DNA from: Streptomyces sp. NP-1717
GTDB lineage: Bacteria; Actinomycetota; Actinomycetes; Streptomycetales; Streptomycetaceae
NCBI RefSeq assembly: GCF_022695985.1
Contig: NZ_JAAPBF010000065.1
Location: 1-32,753 of the forward strand
Reading direction: 5' to 3'
DNA length: 32,753 nucleotides
Both the position numbers and the translations under genes were made by a program. The notes beneath the pieces were generated by a model. It searched no databases. It had not been told where the DNA came from and saw only the letters and a list, made by a program, of their open reading frames with translations. Below, piece by piece: positions 15,622-25,229 of the stretch. The first letter of the stretch is position 1, and the number at the start of each line of letters is the position of its first letter.

Positions 15622-16115
15622 GCAGACGAGCGTGCCACAGTCTCGCCCACCTCATGGACGGGGCGCGGATGTGGCTTGACCGTCTGGAGGACGGCGGCGG
15701 ACTGCTTGGCGGACGCGATGGACTTCTCCGGCGGCTTGACCTTCTTGAACTTGCGCATCGCGATCAGGCCCAGCACTCCCGCCAGGAGCAGGAACGCCCC
15801 TCCCACGATCAGGAACGACCACGCGAGCCCGAGGCCCCAGTTGTGGATCCCGTACGCGGCGGCGAAGCTCAGCACCGGCAGCGAGAAGAGCGCGAACACT
15901 CCCGCGATGCCGATCGCGGCGCTGCCCGTCACACCCCGCTTGACGTCCTGTCGCAGTTCCGCCTTGGCCAGCGCGATCTCGTCGTGCACCAGCGCGGACA
16001 TCTCGGCGGTCGCCGATGAGACCAACTGGCCGAGACTGCGGTCGCCGTTGAGCCGCACGGCTGGAACGGTGTCGGCTTTGGTGGTCACGGCGGCATGGCT
16101 GCCGGGGTCGCTCAT
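15618..16115 (-). CDS. Phage holin family / Act_Hol-X membrane protein
   Basis: A 165-residue protein with an N-terminal soluble region containing LGQLVSSATAEMSALVHDEI and AKAELRQDVKRG, typical of the putative actinobacterial holin-X (DUF1469-like) family. Two membrane segments follow (about 62-85 and 93-115, AAIGIAGVFALFSLPVLSF and FLIVGGAFLLLAGVLGLIAM), then a basic tail. Despite the family name it is a chromosomal protein of unknown role, with no lysis genes nearby. GAGGGAG precedes the ATG. It is coupled by ATGA to the epoxide-hydrolase-like gene, and the same pair occurs in M. tuberculosis as Rv3669-Rv3670 (recalled). Confidence 0.88.
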   Translation of the reverse strand: MSDPGSHAAVTTKADTVPAVRLNGDRSLGQLVSSATAEMSALVHDEIALAKAELRQDVKRGVTGSAAIGIAGVFALFSLPVLSFAAAYGIHNWGLGLAWSFLIVGGAFLLLAGVLGLIAMRKFKKVKPPEKSIASAKQSAAVLQTVKPHPRPVHEVGETVARSSA

Positions 16116-16176
16116 CGTTGACTCCCTCGTTTCGGCTGCGCTCTCGCAGATCTGGGATTCTTCCGGCTCTGCGCCT

Positions 16177-16208
16177 TCAGATCATGCCGGATGTCAGATC
16201 ATGCCGGA
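16177..16208. repeat. Direct repeat across the nhaA stop
   Basis: TCAGATCATGCCGGA occurs at 16177-16191 and again at 16194-16208, a 17-bp period. The nhaA stop codon (16199-16201) lies inside the second copy, so the gene end appears to have been duplicated. Confidence 0.75.
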
Positions 16209-17584
16209 CCGGCGCCGTCCTTGCGCGTCGCTGCGGCGTGTTCCGCCAACCGGCGGTGCTCAGCCGCCTTCCCTTCGTGGATGGCGGCCATTCTCAAGTG
16301 GTACGCCGGATCGTCCTGCTCGTAGATGTCCGGAACGCCGTCCATGTCCCCGTCGAGCTCCTCGGCGTCGTACAGCGCCCGGTACGTACGGACCCGCACG
16401 CGCAGCAGCACGGCGGCGAGTACGGCGGCGATCACCGAACCCGCCAGGACGGCCGCCTTCACCTCGTCCGTCAGCGCCGGATCGCCGGAGAAGGCCAGCT
16501 CGCCGATGAGCAGCGAGACCGTGAAGCCGATACCGGCGAGCGTCGCCACCGCCAGGATGTCCGGCCAGGCCAGATCCTCGTTGAGCTTCGCGCGGGTGAA
16601 GCGCGCGGTCAGCCAGGTGCCGCCGAAGATGCCGAGCGCCTTGCCGACGACGAGGCCGAGGACCACTCCCAGCGTCTCCGGCCGGGTGAAGACGGTGGTC
16701 AGCGCGCCGCCGCTGACCGGGACACCCGCCGAGAAGAGCGCGAACAGCGGTACCGCGAGACCGGCCGACAGCGGTCGGACGAGGTGTTCGACACGCTCGC
16801 CGGGCGACTGCTCCTCGCCCTCGTGCCTGACGCAGCGGAGCATCAGACCCATCGCGACGCCCGCGACGGTGGCGTGGACGCCGCTGTTGTACATCAGGGC
16901 CCAGACGACGAGCGCCAGCGGGACGTACACGTACCAGCCCCGGACGCCCTTCCTGAGGAGGAGCCAGAAGACGGCGAGAGCCACGACGGCGCCGGCCAGG
17001 GCCACGAGGTCGATGTCGCTGGTGAAGAAGATCGCGATGATCAGGATCGCGAAGAGGTCGTCCACGACGGCGAGCGTCAGGAGGAAGGCGCGCAGCGCGG
17101 ACGGCAGTGAGGTGCCGAGGACGGCGAGCACGGCGAGAGCGAAGGCGATGTCGGTGGCCGTGGGCACGGCCCAGCCGTCCGTGGAGCCGCCGCCCACCAC
17201 GTTGACCAGCACATAGACGAGCGCGGGCATGATCATGCCGCACAGCGCCGCGATCACGGGGAGGGCGGCGGCCTTCGGGTCGCGCAGCTCTCCGGCGACC
17301 AGTTCGCGCTTCAGCTCGATGCCGGCGACGAAGAAGAAGACGGCGAGGAGCCCGTCGGCGGCCCAGTGCCGTACGGAGAGGTCGAGGCCGAGCGAGGCGG
17401 GGCCGAGATGGTAGTCGCCGACGGCCGTGTAGCTGGCGCTGATCGGGGTGTTGGCCCAGATCAGCGCGACGATCGCGGCCACGAGCAGCAGGACACCGCC
17501 GACCGTCTCGGTACGGAGCGCGGTCGCGATATACGTCCGCTCGGGGAGCGGCAGGCGTCCGAGGAAGGTGCGCGGGGTGGCCAC
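16199..17584 (-). CDS. nhaA: Na+/H+ antiporter NhaA
   Basis: A 461-residue secondary transporter with about twelve membrane segments that exchanges internal Na+ for external H+, maintaining pH and sodium balance. Diagnostic motifs are FFFVAGIELKRELVAGELRD, WAVPTATDIAFALAVLAVLG and LAVVDDLFAILIIAIFF; the adjacent Asp pair in VVDD is the ion-binding pair of NhaA. The C-terminal ~60 residues form a hydrophilic tail (EQDDPAYHLRMAAIHEGKAA). The GTG at 17584 is preferred because GGAG lies seven bases upstream; a GTG at 17623 would add 13 Arg-rich residues. The corresponding position in M. tuberculosis has a different gene (Rv3668c, recalled), so this is a lineage difference. Confidence 0.93.
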   Translation of the reverse strand: MATPRTFLGRLPLPERTYIATALRTETVGGVLLLVAAIVALIWANTPISASYTAVGDYHLGPASLGLDLSVRHWAADGLLAVFFFVAGIELKRELVAGELRDPKAAALPVIAALCGMIMPALVYVLVNVVGGGSTDGWAVPTATDIAFALAVLAVLGTSLPSALRAFLLTLAVVDDLFAILIIAIFFTSDIDLVALAGAVVALAVFWLLLRKGVRGWYVYVPLALVVWALMYNSGVHATVAGVAMGLMLRCVRHEGEEQSPGERVEHLVRPLSAGLAVPLFALFSAGVPVSGGALTTVFTRPETLGVVLGLVVGKALGIFGGTWLTARFTRAKLNEDLAWPDILAVATLAGIGFTVSLLIGELAFSGDPALTDEVKAAVLAGSVIAAVLAAVLLRVRVRTYRALYDAEELDGDMDGVPDIYEQDDPAYHLRMAAIHEGKAAEHRRLAEHAAATRKDGAGPA

Positions 17585-17695
17585 AGGAGAACTCCGGTCG
17601 GTTCGGCGGGCATGACGAATCACCTGCCGACCAGACTTCCCGGCGCACCTTTGGTTCCTTATTACATTGTTGACGCGCCGCCCACTTTACAAAGA

Positions 17696-17726
17696 GGAGC
17701 CCCCGGCGCGGTGCGGCGGGGGCTCC
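17696..17726. terminator. Terminator after acsA
   Basis: GGAGCCCCCG (17696-17705) pairs perfectly with CGGGGGCTCC (17717-17726) across an 11-base loop. It follows the acsA stop codon on the minus strand and precedes the nhaA promoter region. Confidence 0.75.
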
Positions 17727-17743
17727 TGCTTCACTGCGGGGGC

Positions 17744-19699
<1,956 letters not shown>

Positions 19700-19785
19700 G
19701 ACATCTCCCTTTCCCAGGGCGTCCTATGTGTCCCCGGGCCTAGCTCATCAGGCAGATGCCCGGGTGACAAGGGTCTTCAGGAAAT

Positions 19786-19797
19786 TGGTTTAGACCT
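19786..19797. promoter_or_regulatory. Possible DasR-like (dre) operator upstream of acsA
   Basis: TGGTTTAGACCT matches 10 of 12 positions of the dre-type GntR operator TGGTCTAGACCA. It lies about 90 bp upstream of the acsA GTG start. DasR links N-acetylglucosamine breakdown (which releases acetate) to metabolism and development in Streptomyces; control of acsA is inference. Confidence 0.3.
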
Positions 19798-19832
19798 ATG
19801 CGGCTGGGCTTACGGGTGGGCTGAACGAGTAA

Positions 19833-19871
19833 GTGGCCCCGTTCCCCGGCTGTGGTGGGGAACGGGGCCAC
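19833..19871. terminator. Terminator after the SulP-CA gene
   Basis: A perfect 15-bp stem: 19833-19847 (GTGGCCCCGTTCCCC) pairs with 19857-19871, loop of 9 bases. It lies about 30 bp beyond the stop codon of the SulP/carbonic anhydrase gene. Confidence 0.85.
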
Positions 19872-19901
19872 ACATTCTCACGGATGCGGCGGGGCTCCGG
19901 T

Positions 19902-22388
19902 TCAGGCGCGCGACTCCTCGAAAGCCGTCGGGGCCACCCGGTTGAACACCTCGTCGGTGCTGCCGGAGGGTCCGCCCGGTGATCCGCCGGACTGCCCGTC
20001 GGAGGCGAGCAGATACGCCTGCGCCTCGCCGACGTGGAAGTACATGCCGTGCAGTTCGAGCCTTCCCTCGGCCAGACGCCGGGCCACCGCCGGGTGCGCG
20101 CGCAGATGCTCCAACTGCTGGACGACATTGGTGAGACAGAGCTGCTCGACCGCGTCGGCCGGCAGCCGGCCGGAGATCCTGGCCCACGCGTGGTCGCTGC
20201 TCCTCATCCGCTCCAGACTGGGCCGGCCGTGCCGCAGCCAGCGGGTGAGGGGGGAGGACCCGGCTTGCGGGGTGGGCTGCGAGGCGGCCTGCGAGGTGGT
20301 GGTGGTCTCCGCGGTGGCCTGCGAGGCGGGTGTGCCGGGTGTGTCAGCCGTGTCCGTCGTATCGGGGGCGTCGGGTGTACTGAGGAGGGCCTGCATCGCG
20401 CCGCATCCGGAGTGTCCGCAGATGGTGATGGACTCGACCTGGAGCACATCGACCGCGTACTCGATCGCGGCCGCCACCGACTCGTCCTGCCCCTGCGCAC
20501 CCTCCTCCCCCGGAAGGGGGACCAGATTGCCGACATTGCGCACGGTGAACAGATCGCCGGGACCGCTCGCCGTGATCATGCTCGTCACCAGCCGCGAGTC
20601 CGCGCAGGTGAGGAAGAGCTGCGAGGGCTGCTGGCCCTCGCGCGCGAGCCGCGCCAGCTCGCCCCGGACCCGCGGAGCCGTATGGCGCTGGAACGAGCTG
20701 AGCCCACTGGCCAGTTGTCCGCCCTGGACGCGGCTCGACACCCACTGCTTGTCCGTCGACCGCCCCTCCGTAGGCGGCTGCTCCACGGGCGCGCCGCAGT
20801 GGTGGTTGCGCCACGGCGTCCACGGCCGACAGCAGGTGTTGGACCCCATCGCCGGCTCGGCGGGCTCCGCGATGGGGTCCCCCGATCCGCCGGTGAACTC
20901 GACCGTGCCGCCCTGGGCCAGATGCGCGACCTGCCAGTCGTGCAGCGCCTCGTACGCCGCGTGGTCCATGAACGAGCCGTCCAACTCGACGACACAGTCG
21001 CTGCCCTGGGGTACCTGGTGCAGCAGCCGGCTCAGCCGCGGGACGGCCAGGAACGTCAACTGGCCGCGTGCGCGCAGCCGGTGGACGCCCTCCTGCTCCT
21101 CCAGCGTGATCCGTGTCCGGGTGACCCGGTGCAGCGCGACGGCGACCGCCAGGGCGATCCCGATGGCCACCCCCTCCAGGACGCCGGTGAACACCACGCC
21201 GGCCAGCGTCCCCACGTAGACGAGCAGTTCGCGGTTGCGCTGCACGTTGCGCATGTGGACGACGTTGACGAGCTGGATGCCGATGACCATGACCAGCGCG
21301 GCGAGAGCGGCCAGCGGGATCAGGTCGAGCACCGGCACCAGGAAGAGCGCGGCGACGGCGACCCACAGACCGTGCAGCATCGCCGAGTGCCGGCTGACAG
21401 CGCCCGCGGCCACGTTCGCCGCGCTGCGGACGGCGACGCCGGTGATCGGCAGCCCGCCGAGCGCGCCGGAGACGACGTTCGCGGCGCCCTGCCCGGCCAG
21501 CTCCCGGTCGAGCCTGGCGCGTGGAATCTGGACGTCCTGGTCCTTGCGGGCGGCCACCAGCTTGTCGACGGCGACCGCGGACAGCAGTGACTCGACGCTG
21601 GCGACCAGGGTGACGGTGAGAACGGCGGCGAGCAGTCCGAGCACCGGCCCCTGCGGCAGTTCGGGAAGGGCGTGACTGCTCCAGGAGGGCAGATCGACCC
21701 GGTCGAGGCTCAGCCCCGCGCCGACGGCCACGAAGGTCGCGGCCGCCACCGCCGCGAGCGCGGCGGGCGCCTTGCGCAGCATCCGGCCCGTACGCCCGGG
21801 GATACGCGGCCAGGCGAGCAGCACGCCCACGGTCAGCGCGCTCACGGTGATCGAGGCCGGGTGCAGATCGGCCAACTGGGCGGGCAGGGCATGGACGTTG
21901 GCGACGGCGGAACTCTGCGGGCTGCCGCCGAGGACGATGTGCAGCTGCGCGAGCGCGATCGTGACGCCGATGCCGGCCAGCATGCCGTGCACGATCGCCG
22001 GGCTCACCGCGAGCGCCGAGCGGGCGACACGCAGTGCGGAGAGGCCGAGTTGGGCGAGGCCCGCGAGCACCGTGATGGCGCAGGTGGTGCGCCAGCCGTA
22101 CTGATGGATCAAGTCGGCCGTGACGACGGTCAGACCGGCCGCCGGCCCGCTGACCTGGAGCGGCGCGCCTCCGAGGCGGCCGACCACGAGGCCGCCCACC
22201 GCCGCGGCGACGAGACCGGCCTGGAGCGGGGCGCCGGTGGCGAGGGCGATGCCGAGAGAGAGCGGCAGAGCGATCAGAAAGACCGCGGTGGAGGCGGAGA
22301 TGTCCGCTCCGGCGATCCGGAATCCCCGCCGCCGGCCGGGCGGGGGGCTGTGGGGCTGGTCTTCGTATGTGGGGGCGCAGGCAGACAT
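19902..22388 (-). CDS. SulP transporter fused to beta-carbonic anhydrase
   Basis: An 828-residue fusion. Residues about 25-420 are a SulP anion transporter (ADISASTAVFLIALPLSLGIALA; VESLLSAVAVDKL), 430-500 a STAS-like domain (LDGSFMDHAAYEAL), and 585-790 a beta-carbonic anhydrase with zinc ligands C595, H659 and C662 and the dyad D597/R599 (CADSR...HSGC). Such fusions are thought to couple bicarbonate uptake with CO2 hydration; sulfate transport remains possible. Odd features are a cysteine-rich linker (TCC 518-520, HHC 529-531) and a Thr/Ala/Pro insert of about 40 residues right after the zinc site (about 670-712). The start ATG at 22388 is chosen for its strong GGAGGAG ribosome-binding site; an in-frame start at 22475 would add 29 residues. 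Confidence 0.92.
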   Translation of the reverse strand: MSACAPTYEDQPHSPPPGRRRGFRIAGADISASTAVFLIALPLSLGIALATGAPLQAGLVAAAVGGLVVGRLGGAPLQVSGPAAGLTVVTADLIHQYGWRTTCAITVLAGLAQLGLSALRVARSALAVSPAIVHGMLAGIGVTIALAQLHIVLGGSPQSSAVANVHALPAQLADLHPASITVSALTVGVLLAWPRIPGRTGRMLRKAPAALAAVAAATFVAVGAGLSLDRVDLPSWSSHALPELPQGPVLGLLAAVLTVTLVASVESLLSAVAVDKLVAARKDQDVQIPRARLDRELAGQGAANVVSGALGGLPITGVAVRSAANVAAGAVSRHSAMLHGLWVAVAALFLVPVLDLIPLAALAALVMVIGIQLVNVVHMRNVQRNRELLVYVGTLAGVVFTGVLEGVAIGIALAVAVALHRVTRTRITLEEQEGVHRLRARGQLTFLAVPRLSRLLHQVPQGSDCVVELDGSFMDHAAYEALHDWQVAHLAQGGTVEFTGGSGDPIAEPAEPAMGSNTCCRPWTPWRNHHCGAPVEQPPTEGRSTDKQWVSSRVQGGQLASGLSSFQRHTAPRVRGELARLAREGQQPSQLFLTCADSRLVTSMITASGPGDLFTVRNVGNLVPLPGEEGAQGQDESVAAAIEYAVDVLQVESITICGHSGCGAMQALLSTPDAPDTTDTADTPGTPASQATAETTTTSQAASQPTPQAGSSPLTRWLRHGRPSLERMRSSDHAWARISGRLPADAVEQLCLTNVVQQLEHLRAHPAVARRLAEGRLELHGMYFHVGEAQAYLLASDGQSGGSPGGPSGSTDEVFNRVAPTAFEESRA

Positions 22389-22683
22389 GGTTCCCGTCTC
22401 CTCCGGGGCGGCGCGGTCGCGGGACATGGGGGGCCGGGGCCGTGGCTCACGGCCTGCGAATGTCGAGATCATCAACGCTCAGTAAACGGATCGTAATGGA
22501 GAGTAAAGATTCCGACATGACTTTCAGGGCAAATGGTGCAAACTTTCACCCGCGCCAGTGATTAGTCATTTTGTACGGCTTGTCATACCGGATCCCCTCG
22601 GGTCCCAGTGCGACGTTGTCGGCGCTCGGCGCCGTGCCCGGCGTTTCGACGCTTCAACGCACAGAATCTGAGGAGGTGGGCGG
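22389..22683. promoter_or_regulatory. Divergent promoter region, SulP-CA/deacetylase
   Basis: This is 295 bp and relatively AT-rich. GGTGCAAACTTTCACC (22534-22549) is an inverted repeat (GGTG-AAA/TTTCACC with one bulged base) that could be an operator. TGATTAGTCA lies close by (about 22559). The deacetylase-like gene has a strong AGGAGGT at 22673-22679. No gene is seen here. Confidence 0.4.
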
Positions 22684-24039
22684 ATGCTGGCCGTCACGAA
22701 GAGGATCGTCTGCGGTGCGGCTGTCACGGCGCTGGCCGTGGGACTCGCGGGATGCTCGGGGGCCGGTTCGCCGGAACCGAAGGACAAGGCCAACGCCGAG
22801 AGCGAGGACGGCTCCCATGGTGCGAAGAAGGGGGCGGGGCCGGCCAAGAGCGCGGTGCGGCTCATCGGCGACGGTTCGACCGCGTACACCGGCGCCCAGC
22901 CCGGTGTCCTCAAACCGGAGCGCCTGAAGCCCGGTCAGAAACCGCCCCAGTTCGTGGTGTTCTCCTGGGACGGGGCCGGTGAGGACAGCCAGAAGCTCTT
23001 CTCCCACTTCCGCGAGGTGGGCAAGAAGTACGACGCGAAGATGACGTACTTCCTCAGTGGCGTCTATCTGCTGCCGAAGGACAAGTCGAAGCAGTACAGC
23101 CCGCCGCAGCACGCCGTCGGCCGCTCGGACATCGGCTTCAACGACACCGAGGGGATCAAGAACACACTGCGGGAACTGCGCGGCGCCTGGCAGGACGGCA
23201 ACGAGATCGGCACCCACTTCAACGGCCACTTCTGCGGGGCGAACGGCGGCGTCGGCAGTTGGTCCGTCGAGGAGTGGAAGAGCGAGATCAGCCAGGCCAA
23301 GGCGTTCGTCAAGAACTGGAAGACCAACACCGGCCTGACCGCCGAGCCCCCGCTGCCCTTCGACTACGAGAAGGAACTCGTCGGCGCCCGCACGCCCTGC
23401 CTGGAAGGGCAGAAGAACATGATGCGGGCGTCGAAGACGCTGGGCTTCCGCTACGACTCCAGCGGCGTCGGCACCCAGGTCTGGCCGAAGAAGACCGAGG
23501 GCATGTGGGACATCCCGCTCCAGCTCGTCCCGGTACCGGGACGGCAGTTCGAGACGCTCTCGATGGACTACAACTTCATGTTCAACCAGTCGAAGACGGT
23601 CAACGGCGACCCGTCGCAGCACGAGTTCTGGGGCAACCAGATGCGTGACGGCCTGATCCAGGCCTTCGGCCGCGCCTACGACGGCAACCGCGCGCCGCTG
23701 ATCATCGGCAACCACTTCGAGTCGTGGAACGGCGGCACCTATATGCGCGCCGTCGAGGAGACGATCAAGACCGTCTGTGTGAAGGACGGCGTGCGGTGCG
23801 TGACCTTCAAGGAACTCGCGGACTGGCTGGACGCCCAGGACCCGGAGACGCTCGAAAGGCTGCGGGGGCTGGCCGTGGGGGAGAAGCCCAAGGGCGGCTG
23901 GCAGTCGTATCTGACCGCGCCCAAGGCGCCGGCCTCCCCCGCGCTCCCGGCGGGTCCGGACGCACCGGCCGCACCGGCTGTCCCGGACGCGCCGGCCTCC
24001 CCGGCGGTCCCGGACGCGGGCGACGGCCCGGCCTCCTAG
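22684..24039 (+). CDS. NodB-like polysaccharide deacetylase-family lipoprotein
   Basis: A 451-residue exported lipoprotein. The signal peptide ends in a lipobox LAGC (Cys24), so the protein should be anchored outside the membrane. The NodB fold is suggested by FVVFSWDGAGED (90-101), GNEIGTHFNGHFC (H178, H182), GARTPCLEGQ (R236), FRYDSS (D258) and GNHFESW (H344). Compared with the usual TFDDG motif, the metal-binding Asp (D96) is kept but the preceding Asp, the catalytic base of deacetylases, is Trp95. It may therefore bind rather than deacetylate glycans, or use a different base. The C-terminal ~40 residues are Ala/Pro repeats (PDAPAxPAV). AGGAGGT precedes the ATG by 5 bases. Confidence 0.88.
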   Translation: MLAVTKRIVCGAAVTALAVGLAGCSGAGSPEPKDKANAESEDGSHGAKKGAGPAKSAVRLIGDGSTAYTGAQPGVLKPERLKPGQKPPQFVVFSWDGAGEDSQKLFSHFREVGKKYDAKMTYFLSGVYLLPKDKSKQYSPPQHAVGRSDIGFNDTEGIKNTLRELRGAWQDGNEIGTHFNGHFCGANGGVGSWSVEEWKSEISQAKAFVKNWKTNTGLTAEPPLPFDYEKELVGARTPCLEGQKNMMRASKTLGFRYDSSGVGTQVWPKKTEGMWDIPLQLVPVPGRQFETLSMDYNFMFNQSKTVNGDPSQHEFWGNQMRDGLIQAFGRAYDGNRAPLIIGNHFESWNGGTYMRAVEETIKTVCVKDGVRCVTFKELADWLDAQDPETLERLRGLAVGEKPKGGWQSYLTAPKAPASPALPAGPDAPAAPAVPDAPASPAVPDAGDGPAS

Positions 24040-24089
24040 GGGGTGTCCGCAAAGTAGCGAGCGGGCTGTGAGCCGCGAGAGCGGTTCGA

Positions 24090-24133
24090 GCGGTGGTACG
24101 GGCGGTGCCTCGACGCGCCGCGCGTACCACCGC
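24090..24133. terminator. Terminator between deacetylase and ATPase genes
   Basis: GCGGTGGTACG (24090-24100) pairs perfectly with CGTACCACCGC (24123-24133); the 22-base interior can add a short GGCG/CGCC stem. It separates two convergent genes and probably serves both. Confidence 0.75.
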
Positions 24134-24140
24134 GCCCCGT

Positions 24141-25127
24141 TCAGCTCGGCTGCGGAACCGCCGCGTCCTCACGGAGCACGAACGACGGGTCGACCTGTGC
24201 GGCCAGGTCCCCACCGGTCTTCGCATTGCCCCAGCTCTCCGCGTTCCTGAGGTGGAAGTGCACCATCTGCCGGGTGTAGCGCTCCCAGTCCCGGTTCGCG
24301 TACGAGTCCTCGGCCGCGTCCTCCAGGACCTGGAGCGCCACCCGGTTCTCCGCCTCCAGCAGCTCGAAGCGGGCCGGGCGGCCCTTCTCCATGGAACGCA
24401 CCCAGTTGGAGTGGCCGACGGTGACGAGCAGGTCGTCGCCCACCTCGTCCTGGAGGAAGTCCACGTCGTCCTGGGCCTGGACCTTGTTGCCGACGACGTT
24501 CAGCGCGATGCCGAAGTCCCGTGCGTACTCCTTGTACTGGCGGTAGACCGACACTCCCTTACGTGTCGGCTCCACCACCAGGAACGTCATGTCGAACCGG
24601 GTGAACATCCCGGACGCGAACGAGTCCGAGCCCGCCGTCATGTCGACCACGACGTACTCGTCCGGGCCGTCGACGAGGTGGTTCAGGAAGAGTTCGACCG
24701 CGCCGACCTTGGAGTGGTAGCAGGCCACCCCCAGATCGGACTCGGTGAACGGGCCCGTGGCCATCAGCCGGATGTCGCCGTCGTCCAGCCGGACGGTGCG
24801 GGCGCAGGCCTCGTACACCGGGTTGGACTCGCGGACCCGCAGCAGCCGGGAACCCTCGCCCGGGGGCGTCGTCTTGATCATCGAGTCGGCGGACGTGATC
24901 CGCTGATTGGTGCCGCGCAGATACTCCTTGATGAGCGGGAGGTGCGCGCCCATCGCGGGCAGCGCGGCGGTCTGCTCCTCGTCGAGACCGAGCGCGGCCC
25001 CGAGATGCTGGTTGATGTCGGCGTCCACCGCGATGACGGGGGCCTCGTTGGCGGTCAGATGGCGGATGAAGAGCGAGGCCAGCGTCGTCTTGCCGCTGCC
25101 GCCCTTCCCCACGAAAGCGATCTTCAT
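24141..25127 (-). CDS. ParA/CooC-type P-loop ATPase
   Basis: A 328-residue MinD/ParA-superfamily ATPase starting MKIAFVGKGGSGKTTLASLF, with the deviant Walker A and the following DADINQHLGAALG. EYVVVDMTAGSDSFASGMF is the switch II/Walker B region. It looks most like CooC-type nickel-insertion ATPases and Streptomyces MinD-like proteins. The typical CooC metal-binding CxC is not present, so a nickel role is unlikely and the partner is unknown. The ATG at 25127 lies just after an AGGTGA motif; a GTG two codons upstream is also in frame. The gene is divergent from the Fic-like gene across only 102 bp, which suggests shared control. I know of no counterpart in the M. tuberculosis block. Confidence 0.88.
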   Translation of the reverse strand: MKIAFVGKGGSGKTTLASLFIRHLTANEAPVIAVDADINQHLGAALGLDEEQTAALPAMGAHLPLIKEYLRGTNQRITSADSMIKTTPPGEGSRLLRVRESNPVYEACARTVRLDDGDIRLMATGPFTESDLGVACYHSKVGAVELFLNHLVDGPDEYVVVDMTAGSDSFASGMFTRFDMTFLVVEPTRKGVSVYRQYKEYARDFGIALNVVGNKVQAQDDVDFLQDEVGDDLLVTVGHSNWVRSMEKGRPARFELLEAENRVALQVLEDAAEDSYANRDWERYTRQMVHFHLRNAESWGNAKTGGDLAAQVDPSFVLREDAAVPQPS

Positions 25128-25229
25128 GTTCACCTAGCGTAGTGCTGATGTCGCTGTGCGCTGTCACTTCCGCCGGGAAAGACCACTCCAACGTGGGGCG
25201 TGCGATGTGGGCGCGTAGCCTTGCTACCT

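Noticed and set aside
15618..16115. Prophage holin
   Set aside because: No endolysin or other phage gene is nearby. The family name is conventional and the gene is conserved in the chromosomes of actinobacteria.
24036..24065. Possible insertion-sequence end at GGGGGTGTCCGC
   Set aside because: No transposase remnant, terminal inverted repeat or target duplication was found.
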